Below, piece after piece: positions 16,907-25,609 of a DNA stretch of 64,000 nt. The notes below the pieces were generated by a model. It ran no database searches. It had not been told where the DNA came from and saw only the letters and a program-made list of their open reading frames with translations. Positions within the stretch are counted from its first letter, which is position 1. Every line of letters starts with the position of its first letter. Location: NCBI GenBank assembly GCA_023701135.1, contig JAMPXP010000022.1, forward strand, positions 1 through 64,000. The letters run 5' to 3'. The position numbers and the translations under genes are program-made. Source of the DNA: Desulfobacula sp. (GTDB lineage: Bacteria > Desulfobacterota > Desulfobacteria > Desulfobacterales > Desulfobacteraceae).

Positions 16907-19163
16907 TCAGATCGTTTTTCTTGACCGGCTTTGAAATATAATCGTCCATCCCGGCGTCTATGAACCGTTCCCTGTCACCCATCATGGCGTTGGCGGTCAA
17001 GGCGATGATGGGGGTGTGGATGGAGAGTTCTTTTTCCAGGTCCCGGATCCTTTGCGTGGCCTCTTCCCCGCCCATGACCGGCATCTGGATGTCCATGAGA
17101 ATGACGTCAATGATATCGTGGTGTTTCTCGAATATTTCCACGGCTTCCAGACCGTTGTTAACCTCCAGGATATCATGTCCCAGTTTTTCCAGCATTTTAA
17201 CGGCCACTTTTCGGTTTACGATGTTGTCTTCCACCAGCATGATGCGCTGTTTTGCCATATTCACCACCCGGGTTTCCTTTGCTTCCCGGATGCTGAAGCT
17301 GGTGACAAAGGGTTTTTCCGACCCCGGAATCCCTGTTTCAGACAGACTGATAACGGTTCTTAAGCAGTCAAAGAGCTGCCCTTTTTTGATGGGTTTGGTC
17401 AGAAATCCCTGGAAACCCATATTTTTCAGTCGTGCAGAATCCCCCCGCCGGCCGATGGAAGACAGTATGATGAGAATCGTATCCCTGATATCCTCATCCT
17501 GAAGAATGGCCCGCCCCAGCTCTTCCCCGCTCATCCCGGGCAGTTGCATATCAATCAGCGCAATTTGATAGGGGAGGGTGCCTGCTGCCTGTTTCAGCAT
17601 TTTCAGGGCTTTTTGGCCATCATAGGCGCTGCCGGAAGGGCACCCCATGGATTTTAAATAAGCTGTAAACACCTCATGATTCATCCGGGTGTCATCCACC
17701 ACCAGGACCCGGGTATCCTTGATATCCTCGGCCTGGGAAAAAACTTCAGCCTTCTTTTTCCCTTTATCGAACAGGGCTGAAAAATAGAAGGTGGAGCCTT
17801 CACCCACCTTGCTCCGGACCCCGATCTCCCCGTCCATGAGTTCCACCAGTTGTTTGGAGATGGCCAGTCCCAGTCCGGTTCCACCGTATTTACGGGTGGT
17901 GGAGGCGTCCACCTGGGAAAAGGAAGTAAAAAGAAGCCCCAGTTTATCTTCCGGGATACCGATGCCCGTATCCTTGACTTCGAACAGGAGTTCCACCTTG
18001 GTATCGGATTCCAGGCGCCGGGACACCCGGATAAAGACCTCCCCCTTTTCAACAAATTTGACGGCATTCCCGGCAAGGTTGATCAGGATCTGGCGGAGCC
18101 GTCCCGGATCACCGACCAGGTTCAAGGGCACATCATCATGAATCAGGCAGGCAAATTCAATTCTTTTCTCATTGGCCTTAATCCCCATGATATCACTGAT
18201 GGAATCCATGGTAACACCCAGATTGAACTCAATTTTTTCAATTTCCAGCATACCGGCTTCGATTTTCGAGAAATCAAGGATGTCATTGACCAGAATCAAA
18301 AGCGAATCCGCGCTCTGCTGGGCTGAAAGGGCATAATCTTTTTGCTCGGGCATGAGCGGCGTCTCGGTCAGCAGATCCAGCATGCCGATGACCCCGTTCA
18401 TGGGTGTTCTGATCTCATGGGACATATTGGCAAGAAATTCCGACTTTGTCCGGGTTGCCTTTTCCGCATCCTCTTTGGCTTTTTCAATCTCCCTGTAGGT
18501 GTCAAAAAAATCCTTTTCAAGCTTCTGGTAATTGAGCTGGATCAGGCCGATCACCAGGGAGATCAATAAAATCATGAAAGCCAGAACCGTAAGGGGTTCA
18601 ATGATCAGAGCCTGGGGATATCCGGTATCCATGAAACGGATGACAAGGTTGTACACGGCCCTTAATCCTAAAAACAGGGCAAGGGCCGTGAGGGTTACGG
18701 TCAGCAGGGGGCTGGCCTTCCCGAGACGGGGTCTGATTTCCTTGGACAGTATCTTGAGGACCAGCAGAAAATAAAGGATCATCAGAAGTGAAACCAGGAT
18801 GATCCGGACCAGGAGGCTGGGAATGATATAGGTGAAAAAGGAGACGCAGAAGGTATAGATGATGAGGGCCGACAAATGCACGTAGAGATTGATTTTTTTT
18901 TGGACAAAGGCGGCAAACCCGGAATAAAAAACAATGCCCGCCCCTGAAATGAGCACATTGCTCAGAACGATGGAAACAAAATCCGAAAGGACTTCCCTGA
19001 GTCCGATGAGAACAATGCCCGCACTGAACAGGAAAAAACTCAGGGTCCAGTGCAGAAAGCCGGGATAGGTTTTACGCTCGCTCAAAAAATAGAGCATGCA
19101 CAGGGTCAGCGTAACAGTGACAACAACAAGGCAAAGGATCAGGGAACGCAAATCCGTGACCAT
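16884..19163 (-). CDS. Hybrid sensor histidine kinase, two receiver domains
   Basis: This 759-residue protein has about seven membrane helices in residues 1-215, a short coiled coil, then HisKA with the phospho-histidine in [21 protein letters not shown] HATPase domain ([35 protein letters not shown]) follows, then two receiver domains. The first receiver contains [15 protein letters not shown] and [12 protein letters not shown], and the second [20 protein letters not shown] and [13 protein letters not shown]. There is no clear C-terminal Hpt domain, so a separate phosphotransfer protein is likely. It is the last gene of the leftward 2-oxoacid oxidoreductase group, 24 bases after the ACT protein. 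Its signal is unknown. Confidence 0.93.
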   Translation of the reverse strand: MVTDLRSLILCLVVVTVTLTLCMLYFLSERKTYPGFLHWTLSFFLFSAGIVLIGLREVLSDFVSIVLSNVLISGAGIVFYSGFAAFVQKKINLYVHLSALIIYTFCVSFFTYIIPSLLVRIILVSLLMILYFLLVLKILSKEIRPRLGKASPLLTVTLTALALFLGLRAVYNLVIRFMDTGYPQALIIEPLTVLAFMILLISLVIGLIQLNYQKLEKDFFDTYREIEKAKEDAEKATRTKSEFLANMSHEIRTPMNGVIGMLDLLTETPLMPEQKDYALSAQQSADSLLILVNDILDFSKIEAGMLEIEKIEFNLGVTMDSISDIMGIKANEKRIEFACLIHDDVPLNLVGDPGRLRQILINLAGNAVKFVEKGEVFIRVSRRLESDTKVELLFEVKDTGIGIPEDKLGLLFTSFSQVDASTTRKYGGTGLGLAISKQLVELMDGEIGVRSKVGEGSTFYFSALFDKGKKKAEVFSQAEDIKDTRVLVVDDTRMNHEVFTAYLKSMGCPSGSAYDGQKALKMLKQAAGTLPYQIALIDMQLPGMSGEELGRAILQDEDIRDTILIILSSIGRRGDSARLKNMGFQGFLTKPIKKGQLFDCLRTVISLSETGIPGSEKPFVTSFSIREAKETRVVNMAKQRIMLVEDNIVNRKVAVKMLEKLGHDILEVNNGLEAVEIFEKHHDIIDVILMDIQMPVMGGEEATQRIRDLEKELSIHTPIIALTANAMMGDRERFIDAGMDDYISKPVKKNDLIRVFSCL

Positions 19164-19187
19164 GGCAGGGTTATTTCACCTCAATGA

Positions 19188-19676
19188 TCAATAGCCGTCC
19201 TTGAAAATGGCGGCAGCCGATGCCACATCCTCGGGACAGAAGACGAAAAGGCATCTGCCGTCGGAGTCGGAAACAGACCCGTATACATAATTGATATTGA
19301 TCTGTTCCTCTCCGAATTTTTTGGTGATTTTGGCAAATTCCCCTGGCTTGTTGGTCACATCGATGGTGACCACTTCATTGGAATCAAAGAGATAGTCATT
19401 GGCCTTTAAAAGATCCATGGCTGTTTGGGCCTTGTCCACCACAAGGCGGATGAGGGCGAAATCGGCGGAATCCCGTCTCATGGAGCTGTAACTGGCTGAA
19501 GAAGCCAGCCGTTTCAGGGATTTCCCCCTGGCTTCAAAAAGATTCCGGACATAGGCCGAGGCATCCTGGATGGTAATGGCATCAATATTAATGCCGTTAC
19601 TCCCCATGAGTTCGGTTAATCTGCCCAGTTCTCCCGGAACGTTTTTCAGGAAAAGAGAAATTTCAATTCTGATCAT
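19188..19676 (-). CDS. Tandem ACT-domain amino-acid-binding protein
   Basis: From ATG 19676, which has a GGGAGGG ribosome site (the frame is open to a GTG at 19700), the protein has 162 residues. It contains two ACT domains, seen as EISLFLKNVPGELGRLTELM at the N-terminus and VVTIDVTNKPGEFAKITKKF around residue 100. ACT domains bind amino acids and give feedback control. Stand-alone ACT proteins beside indolepyruvate- or branched-chain-oxoacid oxidoreductases are common in sulfate reducers. It follows the gamma subunit by 33 bases and may sense the amino acid whose oxoacid the complex oxidises. The ligand is not predictable. Confidence 0.87.
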   Translation of the reverse strand: MIRIEISLFLKNVPGELGRLTELMGSNGINIDAITIQDASAYVRNLFEARGKSLKRLASSASYSSMRRDSADFALIRLVVDKAQTAMDLLKANDYLFDSNEVVTIDVTNKPGEFAKITKKFGEEQININYVYGSVSDSDGRCLFVFCPEDVASAAAIFKDGY

Positions 19677-19709
19677 ACGGTCCCTCCCTTGCGGCCTCAC
19701 CGGCCCTGG

Positions 19710-20249
19710 CTAATTCTTGTTGGCGATGTCCACTCCCTCGTCAAAGGCCTTCATGTTCAGCGGAATGATTTTGGGTTTGGCTGAAAATTCATCCATGACA
19801 CAGTGTCTCAAAATGTCCATATCCACCACCTTGGCCTTGGCGGCAAAGGCGGACAGGGCGATGATATTGGCGCATTTGACGCTGCCCACCTTGATGGCGC
19901 TGTCATTGGCCGGAACAATGAGTTCCGTAATATCGGTCCGGTTGCTCCGTGTGGGGATGAGGGAACTGTTGATGAGGATCACCCCGCCCGGTTTCACGTC
20001 CGCGGCAAATTTTTCCAGGGACGGGCGGTTCATGGCCACCAGGTGTGACGGGTTCTTGATAATGGGCGAGCCGATGCGCTTGTCGCCGATGACCACCGTG
20101 CAATAGGCGGTGCCTCCCCTCATTTCAGGTCCGTAGGAAGGGACCCAGGCCACAAAAAAGCCCTGTTTCATGGCGGCATAGGCCAGCAGCTTTGCGCTGA
20201 GCAAAATTCCCTGGCCGCCGAATCCTGCAAATTTTATTTCTGTCTGCAT
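19710..20249 (-). CDS. 2-oxoacid:ferredoxin oxidoreductase, gamma subunit
   Basis: From the ATG at 20249, which has a TGGAG site (a TTG at 20261 is the upstream alternative), this 179-residue protein matches the gamma subunit / POR-gamma domain. Signatures are EIKFAGFGGQGILLSAKLLA and SYGPEMRGGTAYCTVVIGD. The subunit helps form the CoA-binding and catalytic assembly of ferredoxin-dependent oxidoreductases that convert 2-oxoacids to acyl-CoA plus CO2. It lies between the beta subunit (15-base gap) and the ACT protein. Confidence 0.92.
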   Translation of the reverse strand: MQTEIKFAGFGGQGILLSAKLLAYAAMKQGFFVAWVPSYGPEMRGGTAYCTVVIGDKRIGSPIIKNPSHLVAMNRPSLEKFAADVKPGGVILINSSLIPTRSNRTDITELIVPANDSAIKVGSVKCANIIALSAFAAKAKVVDMDILRHCVMDEFSAKPKIIPLNMKAFDEGVDIANKN

Positions 20250-20263
20250 TGGTATCTCCAATC

Positions 20264-21001
20264 CTATTCAGGAATTTTGTAATCTCCCAGTTCATAATAG
20301 GGCAGAAGGGTGTCTTCGGCCCATTTCAAGGCATCCAGCGGAGTGAGCCCCCAGTTGGTGGGGCAGGTGGAGATGACCTCCACAAAGCTGAAGCATTTTC
20401 CCGCCACCTGGTATTCAAAGGCTTTTTTGATGGCCTTTTTGGCCTTGTTGATTTGCTTGGGATTCAGCACCGCCTGCCGGGTGACATAGCCCGGCGTGAC
20501 CAGTTCCTTTAACAGATTGGCCATGCGGATGGGCATACCGGTCAGGGCCGTATCCCGGCCCGTGGGCGCCGTGGTGGCCCGCTGGCCCGGCATGGTGGTG
20601 GGGGCCATCTGGCCTCCGGTCATGCCGTAGATGGCGTTGTTGATAAAGATGGTGGTGAATTTTTCACCCCGGTTGGCCGCATGGATGATTTCCCCCATGC
20701 CGATACTGGCCAGGTCCCCGTCTCCCTGGTAGGTGAAGACGATGAGATCGGGCCGTACCCGTTTGATCCCCGTGGCCATGGCCGGGGCCCGGCCGTGGGC
20801 CGCTTCCTGGAAATCGAAATTAAAATAATTATAGCACAGCACCGCACACCCCACCGGCGCAATGCCGACGGTTCTTCCCCGGATACCCAGCTCGTCGATG
20901 GCTTCCGCCACCAGCCGGTGGACAATGCCGTGGGTGCAGCCGGGGCAGTAATGGGTCATATTGCTGCTCAGGGCCTCGGGCTTTGAAAATGTTTTTCCCA
21001 T
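20264..21001 (-). CDS. 2-oxoacid:ferredoxin oxidoreductase, beta (TPP-binding) subunit
   Basis: This 245-residue subunit carries the thiamine diphosphate motif, GDGD at 93-96 and the paired asparagines at 121-122 of FINNAIYGMTGGQ. Two cysteines in HYCPGCTHG (19, 22), and more in PVGCAVLCYN, probably bind an iron-sulfur cluster, as in the beta subunits of archaeal and bacterial KOR/VOR. Residues PTTMPGQRATTAPTGRD are also typical. The neighbouring alpha subunit looks like VorB, so branched-chain 2-oxoacids are the preferred guess; 2-oxoglutarate is an alternative. Confidence 0.93.
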   Translation of the reverse strand: MGKTFSKPEALSSNMTHYCPGCTHGIVHRLVAEAIDELGIRGRTVGIAPVGCAVLCYNYFNFDFQEAAHGRAPAMATGIKRVRPDLIVFTYQGDGDLASIGMGEIIHAANRGEKFTTIFINNAIYGMTGGQMAPTTMPGQRATTAPTGRDTALTGMPIRMANLLKELVTPGYVTRQAVLNPKQINKAKKAIKKAFEYQVAGKCFSFVEVISTCPTNWGLTPLDALKWAEDTLLPYYELGDYKIPE

Positions 21002-21025
21002 TCTTAATTCTCCTATATAAAGCGG

Positions 21026-22093
21026 TTAGAGCAGTCCCTTGATAATTTCAACAATTTTTTCAGGTGTCGGAATATCCCCGCCGCATTCGCCGTAGAAATC
21101 GACCTTCCTCTGTCCCTTGACGCACCGCTCCACGTCTTCCACCATCTGGCCCATGCTCATCTCAATGCTGATGACGGCCTTGCAGCTCTCTTTGGTCGCC
21201 GCCGTGAAAACCGCTTCCTCGGGAAAGGGGAAAAGGGTTTTGGGCCTTAACAGCCCCACTTCGATCCCTTCTTCCTTCATCATGTCGATGGCGGTCTTGC
21301 AGACCCGGCTCATGGTGCCGTAGCTGACGATGAGGACCTTGTACTCCGAATCCGTATTGTATCCTTCATACAGGATTTCCTCTTTTTTCATCCGGTCGTA
21401 TTTGGCCTTCAGGGTCAGGTTGTTCTGGTTGAGTTCGGTCGGATCCAGAAACAGGGACCGGACCAGGTTCCGTTTGTCGGATTTTCTCTTGTCCATGCCG
21501 CTGGTGGCCCAGCTATCCTTGTTGGAGGGCTCGGATTTCAGATGGTCCGGAAATTCCACCGGTTCCATCATCTGACCGATCATGCCGTCGCCCAGAATCA
21601 TGACGGGACCCCGGTATTTTTCCGCCAGGGTAAAGGCGTTCATGGTCATTTCCACGGCTTCCTGGACCCCGTCCGGGGCAAAGACCAGCAAATGGTAATC
21701 CCCGTGGCCCCCGCCCTTGACGGCCTGGAAATAATCCCCCTGGGAGGGGAGAATCCCGCCCAGGCCGGGGCCGCCGCGCATGATATTGACAAATACCGCC
21801 GGGCACTGGGCCGCGGCAATATAGGACAGGGCCTCGCTCATGAGGCTGATGCCGGGACTGGAGGAGGTGGTCATGACCCTTTCCCCGCAACCGGCGGCCC
21901 CGAAGATCATATACCCCACCGCCACTTCGCTTTCTCCCTGGAGAAAGACCCCGCCCACTTCCGGCAGCCGTTTGGCCAGGTATTCGGCCACTTCGGACTG
22001 GGGGGTGATGGGATATGCAAAATAATTTTTACAGCCGGCACGGATGGCAGCTTCACCGATTGCTTCATTTCCTTTCATTAGCACTTTTGCCAT
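21026..22093 (-). CDS. vorB: 2-oxoacid:ferredoxin oxidoreductase, alpha subunit (VorB-type)
   Basis: This 355-residue alpha subunit opens with VLMKGNEAIGEAAIRAGCKN and YFAYPITPQSEVAEYLA, the standard start of proteins annotated as 3-methyl-2-oxobutanoate dehydrogenase VorB. It continues with MTTSSSPGISLMSEALSYIA and the RGGPGLGGILPSQGDYFQA stretch. It holds the pyrimidine-binding POR_N domain, and the transketolase-like C-terminal domain (KVLIVSYGTMSRVCKTAI) is present. With the beta, gamma and ferredoxin subunits it makes acyl-CoA, CO2 and reduced ferredoxin. The ilvE and acyl-CoA dehydrogenase genes nearby support a branched-chain role. Confidence 0.92.
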   Translation of the reverse strand: MAKVLMKGNEAIGEAAIRAGCKNYFAYPITPQSEVAEYLAKRLPEVGGVFLQGESEVAVGYMIFGAAGCGERVMTTSSSPGISLMSEALSYIAAAQCPAVFVNIMRGGPGLGGILPSQGDYFQAVKGGGHGDYHLLVFAPDGVQEAVEMTMNAFTLAEKYRGPVMILGDGMIGQMMEPVEFPDHLKSEPSNKDSWATSGMDKRKSDKRNLVRSLFLDPTELNQNNLTLKAKYDRMKKEEILYEGYNTDSEYKVLIVSYGTMSRVCKTAIDMMKEEGIEVGLLRPKTLFPFPEEAVFTAATKESCKAVISIEMSMGQMVEDVERCVKGQRKVDFYGECGGDIPTPEKIVEIIKGLL

Positions 22094-22137
22094 TATGATA
22101 GTTCCTTATCGATTATTTTAATTTTGAAGTCTTGGGT

Positions 22138-22193
22138 AGTGAGTAGTGAGTAATGAGATTCTCACAACTCACAACTCATGACTCACAACTCAC
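22138..22193. repeat. Heptanucleotide repeat array in two opposite blocks
   Basis: On the plus strand about three units of AGTGAGT/AATGAGA (22138-22158) are followed at once by about five units of the inverse heptamer, CTCACAA/CTCATGA (22161-22193). The block lies at the vorB-ferredoxin junction and runs into the 3' end of the ferredoxin gene, where it encodes the last residues SCES and the stop codon. The two blocks can pair imperfectly on RNA. The array looks like a slippage-prone simple repeat, not a CRISPR. Confidence 0.85.
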
Positions 22194-22406
22194 TTCATTT
22201 GTCTCAACAATGCTGATGGCCACATCCGGGCACATGATGCAGCACATGGTGCAGTAGATGCAATCCTCTGGCCTGGCCTGGTATGCGGGAAAATGCCCTT
22301 TTGCATTCACCGTGTCCGTTATTTCCAGCACATTCTTGGGGCAGATGTTGACACAGAGGCCGCATCCCTTGCACCGTTCGGAATCAACAATATGTTTATA
22401 CGCCAT
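22176..22406 (-). CDS. 2-oxoacid:ferredoxin oxidoreductase, ferredoxin (delta) subunit
   Basis: This 76-residue protein has two [4Fe-4S] motifs: CKGCGLCVNICP (cysteines 12, 15, 18, 22) and CIYCTMCCIMCP (starting at C49). It is the electron-accepting delta subunit of the oxidoreductase encoded immediately downstream. The final residues (VSCES) come from the heptamer repeat at 22138-22193, so the tail beyond SIVET is probably not functionally important. Its first codons overlap the P-loop gene upstream by 11 bases, which suggests translational coupling. Confidence 0.93.
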   Translation of the reverse strand: MAYKHIVDSERCKGCGLCVNICPKNVLEITDTVNAKGHFPAYQARPEDCIYCTMCCIMCPDVAISIVETNEVSCES

Positions 22407-23109
22407 GGGTTAAAACTCCTTTAATGCTTAAACGTTTCCAGGGCGGATTCATTTTCCTTTGGATCTCCAGCACAGGACAGGAAAAACGATTCAGCTCCAG
22501 TTGGGGGTATATATCGGAACAGGCCGTAATAAACTCAATTTTCAGGCCCGTTGCGGAAGAGACCTCTTTTAAAAGGTCGTATCCTTTATAAATATGCTCG
22601 GGCAGGGTTTCGTCAATGAGATTGGCATTGCCCACCAGCCCCGTGATCTTCATCTTTGAAGAGGCTTCGATTTCCTCCTTGATCCGGAGGCAGCCCTTTA
22701 CATCCTCGGTAAAAGGCCTGAAAGGATTGATGACCTGGAGCAGTTGGACTTTCTTTTTGGCCAGATGGTTTTCCAGGGCCGCCAGCACCGTGACGCCCAC
22801 ATCATCTCCGCCGGCATCCAAAATGGTCAGCTCCGAGGGCTGCTGGATCATCCCGGCCACGGCCGGGGCCAGGATGGGCAGGTCGGCATGCATATACTGC
22901 CGGTCCGGCAGGATGACTGTAATGCCCAAGCTTTCCAGCAGAACCCTTGCTTCCCTTGTCCTAAAATAGGGATTCACCAGGTCCAGGTCCGTGATCTTGA
23001 CGTCAATCCCGTCCATTTTGCGTTTAATGGCGAGATTCACGGCGGTCTCGGTTTTTCCGGACCCGTAATTCCCGCAGATGACGACAATGCCTTTGATATC
23101 GATATTCAA
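22396..23109 (-). CDS. P-loop NTPase (MinD/ParA-like) linked to 2-oxoacid oxidoreductase
   Basis: This 237-residue SIMIBI-type NTPase has the Walker A motif GNYGSGKTE (13-21), switch-like DLDLVNPYFRTREAR (about 43-57) and LTILDAGGDD (Walker B region, near 95). It starts the leftward operon and overlaps the ferredoxin subunit gene. Similar ATPases precede 2-oxoacid oxidoreductase genes in other deltaproteobacteria, as I recall. A role in FeS-cluster insertion or complex assembly would fit, but no function is established and none is visible from sequence. Confidence 0.85.
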   Translation of the reverse strand: MNIDIKGIVVICGNYGSGKTETAVNLAIKRKMDGIDVKITDLDLVNPYFRTREARVLLESLGITVILPDRQYMHADLPILAPAVAGMIQQPSELTILDAGGDDVGVTVLAALENHLAKKKVQLLQVINPFRPFTEDVKGCLRIKEEIEASSKMKITGLVGNANLIDETLPEHIYKGYDLLKEVSSATGLKIEFITACSDIYPQLELNRFSCPVLEIQRKMNPPWKRLSIKGVLTHGV

Positions 23110-23178
23110 GCCATAATCCTTATTATCATTTAATCCAACCCAACATTTAAACCAGATTATGGCCGGTTTTGCAATGTC

Positions 23179-23676
23179 TTATTTGCAGAATTTTCGGATC
23201 ACTTCCGAAAGCCCCGGGTATTCCGCCAGCAATGCATAGCGGTTCCCCATTTCAAAATCGGCAAAGTCAAATCCGGGGAAGACGGCGCATCCTGCCAGGG
23301 CAAACCCGGCCTGGCCTTTGACTTCCGCGGCAAACCAGGAGCCTGCCGGGATGACCTGTTGCAACTGTTCTCCCCCAGCCAGGTCCGGCCCCAATTCAAC
23401 GGTCCTATACCCCTGCCGCGGATCAATCACATGAAGGACAATGGTGGCGCCCAGGTGAAAATACCATAGTTCATCAGATTTTAACCGGTGGAAATGGGAT
23501 TTGTCATGGTCGTTCAGCAGATAAAAAATGCTGGTGCCAAAGGCCCGGCCGCCCCGGTACCGGTCCGGCAGGCCGCCTTTTCCGATGGTTTCCGCAGACC
23601 GGTAGGTTTCGCAAAAATAGCCGCCTTCGGGGTGGGGCTTTAAATTCAGTTCTTTTATGACGGTTTCCAGTTTCAA
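23179..23676 (-). CDS. Cupin domain protein (DUF985 family)
   Basis: This 165-residue single-barrel cupin has the DUF985 signatures LKPHPEGGYFCETYRS at the start, IFYLLNDHDKSHFHRLKSDE and ELWYFHLGATIVLHVI in the middle, and GCAVFPGFDFADFEM near the end. Members are structurally known metal-binding or carbohydrate-like cupins without an agreed activity. It lies 27 bases downstream of the HMGL-like aldolase on the same strand, so the two may be co-transcribed. Confidence 0.88.
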   Translation of the reverse strand: MKLETVIKELNLKPHPEGGYFCETYRSAETIGKGGLPDRYRGGRAFGTSIFYLLNDHDKSHFHRLKSDELWYFHLGATIVLHVIDPRQGYRTVELGPDLAGGEQLQQVIPAGSWFAAEVKGQAGFALAGCAVFPGFDFADFEMGNRYALLAEYPGLSEVIRKFCK

Positions 23677-23702
23677 TGCTTCCTCACGAATCCGGCCCCG
23701 GA

Positions 23703-24821
23703 TCAGGCCGTTAGATTTTGAACAAGCGCCTGAATTTCCGCCAGGGTGAGGCTTCGGTTCAGGCGGATGCTTTCGGATTTGACGGCCCGGGTCAGCTCAT
23801 CCAGTTGCTCTGCCGGGCAGGCCAGGCCCTGGCAGGCCAGGTATTTTTGAACCAGGCCCCGGCCGCAGAGGACGTTCAGATAAAAGCTTTCTTCCCGGCT
23901 AAGGCCGTATTGCCCGCCGGCATGGGTTCCGGCCGTATGGGTCCCGACACCCTGCCCGAAAACCGGGGTGTTGAAATTCAGCAGATGATCCCCGGTCTGC
24001 CCATAAACAAGACCGTCCACATAGCCGTAATATTCCCGGAACAGGGCAAGGTCATCCACCTTGAGATTCATGTTCACCCCCTTGTCCCGGAGGATTTTTG
24101 CCGTGGTATAGAGATCGGCGATGCCGTTCCTCTCCCCGATGCCCAGGGCCGAGGCTTCCAGGACCCTTCCCCCGGCCAGGATGCCCATGACGGAATTGGC
24201 CGAGGCCATGCCCAGGTCATTGTGGCAGTGGACGGAAATCCGGGCCGCCCCGGCCAGGGCCGAAAGCCTGCTGATTTTCTCATAGACCTCATGGGGCGCC
24301 ATCATGCCCGAGGTATCGGGCAGGGAGATCATATCGATGCCGTGGTGGCTCAAAAACGACACACAGTGTTCCAGCACCTCCGGACCGGAGCGCCCCATAT
24401 CCAGCATGGCAACGGAGATCACGGCCCAGGGCGATTTTTTCCGCACCTCCCCCACGGGCTTGAGCAGGTCTGAGAGAACGGCATCGACGGCATTGGGCCC
24501 GGCCTGGGGGGAAATGTGCAGGTGAAAATGAAAGTCCCGGATGCCGGTTTGAAGAAGTATCGCGGCATCCTGGACATGGGCCCGTCCCATGGCCCCCACC
24601 CGGATCTTATAGCCCTTTTCCCGGGCATATTCACAAAGCGCCTGCACGACTTTGGCTTCGTGTTCATGGGCCGGCGGGTAGCCGGCCTGGCAGATGTCCA
24701 CGCCCAGGGCTTCCTGGAACTCGAGAATCTTTATCCGCTGCTCGAGAGAGAACATCATGCCCCGGTGCTGCATGCCTTCCCTCAGGGTTTCGTCAATGAC
24801 AATCATCTGTTTATTTTCCAT
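23703..24821 (-). CDS. HMG-CoA lyase / isopropylmalate synthase-like aldolase
   Basis: The 372-residue reading from ATG 24821 is preferred because the family N-terminus MIVIDETLREGMQH follows at once; the frame extends 60 bases upstream. The TIM-barrel catalytic residues of the DRE-TIM metallolyase family are visible in DETLREG (Asp10, Arg14) and the metal-binding ISVHCHNDLGMASAN. The C-terminal part ends without the regulatory LeuA dimer domain. Members condense acyl-CoA with 2-oxoacids or cleave HMG-CoA. Which applies here is not clear; a homocitrate- or citramalate-synthase-like role and a lyase in leucine breakdown are both possible, the latter suggested by neighbours. Confidence 0.82.
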   Translation of the reverse strand: MENKQMIVIDETLREGMQHRGMMFSLEQRIKILEFQEALGVDICQAGYPPAHEHEAKVVQALCEYAREKGYKIRVGAMGRAHVQDAAILLQTGIRDFHFHLHISPQAGPNAVDAVLSDLLKPVGEVRKKSPWAVISVAMLDMGRSGPEVLEHCVSFLSHHGIDMISLPDTSGMMAPHEVYEKISRLSALAGAARISVHCHNDLGMASANSVMGILAGGRVLEASALGIGERNGIADLYTTAKILRDKGVNMNLKVDDLALFREYYGYVDGLVYGQTGDHLLNFNTPVFGQGVGTHTAGTHAGGQYGLSREESFYLNVLCGRGLVQKYLACQGLACPAEQLDELTRAVKSESIRLNRSLTLAEIQALVQNLTA

Positions 24822-24962
24822 GGCTTTTTTCCCTTTTATGCCTTGATGTGTATCAGGGTCAGGGGCCCAAGGCAAGTGCATATTACAAGTGTATGGAGAA
24901 CCATTTCTATCTTGATCAATAATAATTTTTCTATACCGGAATATTTGTTTACAGATTTATCC

Positions 24963-24991
24963 TTGACGTACAACGTACAGGATTTTATTAT
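24963..24991 (+). promoter_or_regulatory. Promoter of higBA, apparently giving a leaderless message
   Basis: TTGACG (24963-24968), a 17-base spacer and TATTAT (24986-24991) form a near-consensus sigma-70 promoter. The higB ATG begins at 24998, seven bases after the -10, so the expected transcription start coincides with the A of the start codon and no ribosome site fits in between. The spacer contains the repeat GTACAACGTAC, a candidate binding site for the HigA antitoxin. Confidence 0.7.
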
Positions 24992-24997
24992 ATATTC

Positions 24998-25276
24998 ATG
25001 ATTCAGAGCTTTAAAGACAAAAAAACAAAGCAATTATATGCCGGCGAGCGGGTCCCGGAATTTGAGGCTTTTTCCCGTCAGGCTGAAAAACGGCTCCGGG
25101 TTCTGGATGCAGCCGACACGCTCCTTTCAATGCGGATGTTACCGAGCAACCGGCTTGAAGCATTGGGGGGCGACAGAAAAGGACAATACAGCATACGAAT
25201 CAACAATCAGTACCGCATCTGTTTTGAATGGGAAGACGCCGGGCCGAAAAACGTTGAAATCGTTGATTATCATTAA
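24998..25276 (+). CDS. higB: HigB/RelE-type mRNA interferase toxin
   Basis: This 92-residue protein belongs to the HigB branch of RelE toxins. It begins MIQSFKDKKTKQLYAGE and contains RLRVLDAADTLLSM, LPSNRLEALGGDRKGQYSIR and the closing strand YRICFEWEDAG, all typical of the family. RelE-like toxins cleave mRNA on the ribosome. It precedes its antitoxin by ten bases, the usual toxin-first order of higBA. It seems to lack a leader (see promoter). Confidence 0.93.
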   Translation: MIQSFKDKKTKQLYAGERVPEFEAFSRQAEKRLRVLDAADTLLSMRMLPSNRLEALGGDRKGQYSIRINNQYRICFEWEDAGPKNVEIVDYH

Positions 25277-25286
25277 GGAGGACATC

Positions 25287-25574
25287 ATGTCACACAAACC
25301 GATTCACCCCGGAGAGATATTATACGATGAACTGACGGAATTGGGGGTTTCATCTGCGGAACTGGCAAGGCAGATTAATGTGCCTGCCAATAGAATTTCT
25401 CAAATCATTTCCGGGAAAAGGTCAATCTCAGCCGATACGGCATTGCGGCTCGGCAAATGGTTTGGAACTGGGCCGAAATTGTGGCTGAATCTGCAGCAGG
25501 CATACGATTTGGATGTTGCCGAACTCGAAATCGGTCCGAATCTTGAAGCCATTCGTCCATATCAAGCTGCCTAG
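25287..25574 (+). CDS. higA: HigA antitoxin (XRE-family DNA-binding)
   Basis: From ATG 25287, preceded by an AAGGAGG site, this 95-residue protein has the HigA start HKPIHPGEILYDEL and a helix-turn-helix SSAELARQINVPANRISQII, followed by the family tail TALRLGKWFGTGPKLWLNLQ. It should neutralise HigB and repress the shared promoter. Unlike higB it has a strong ribosome site, which would favour antitoxin excess. Confidence 0.95.
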   Translation: MSHKPIHPGEILYDELTELGVSSAELARQINVPANRISQIISGKRSISADTALRLGKWFGTGPKLWLNLQQAYDLDVAELEIGPNLEAIRPYQAA

Positions 25575-25609
25575 AAATCCTGAATCATCAGATCTAAAAA
25601 CCTGCAAGG

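Noticed and set aside
22138-22193. CRISPR array
   Set aside because: Units are 7 bases with no spacers, and no cas genes are present.
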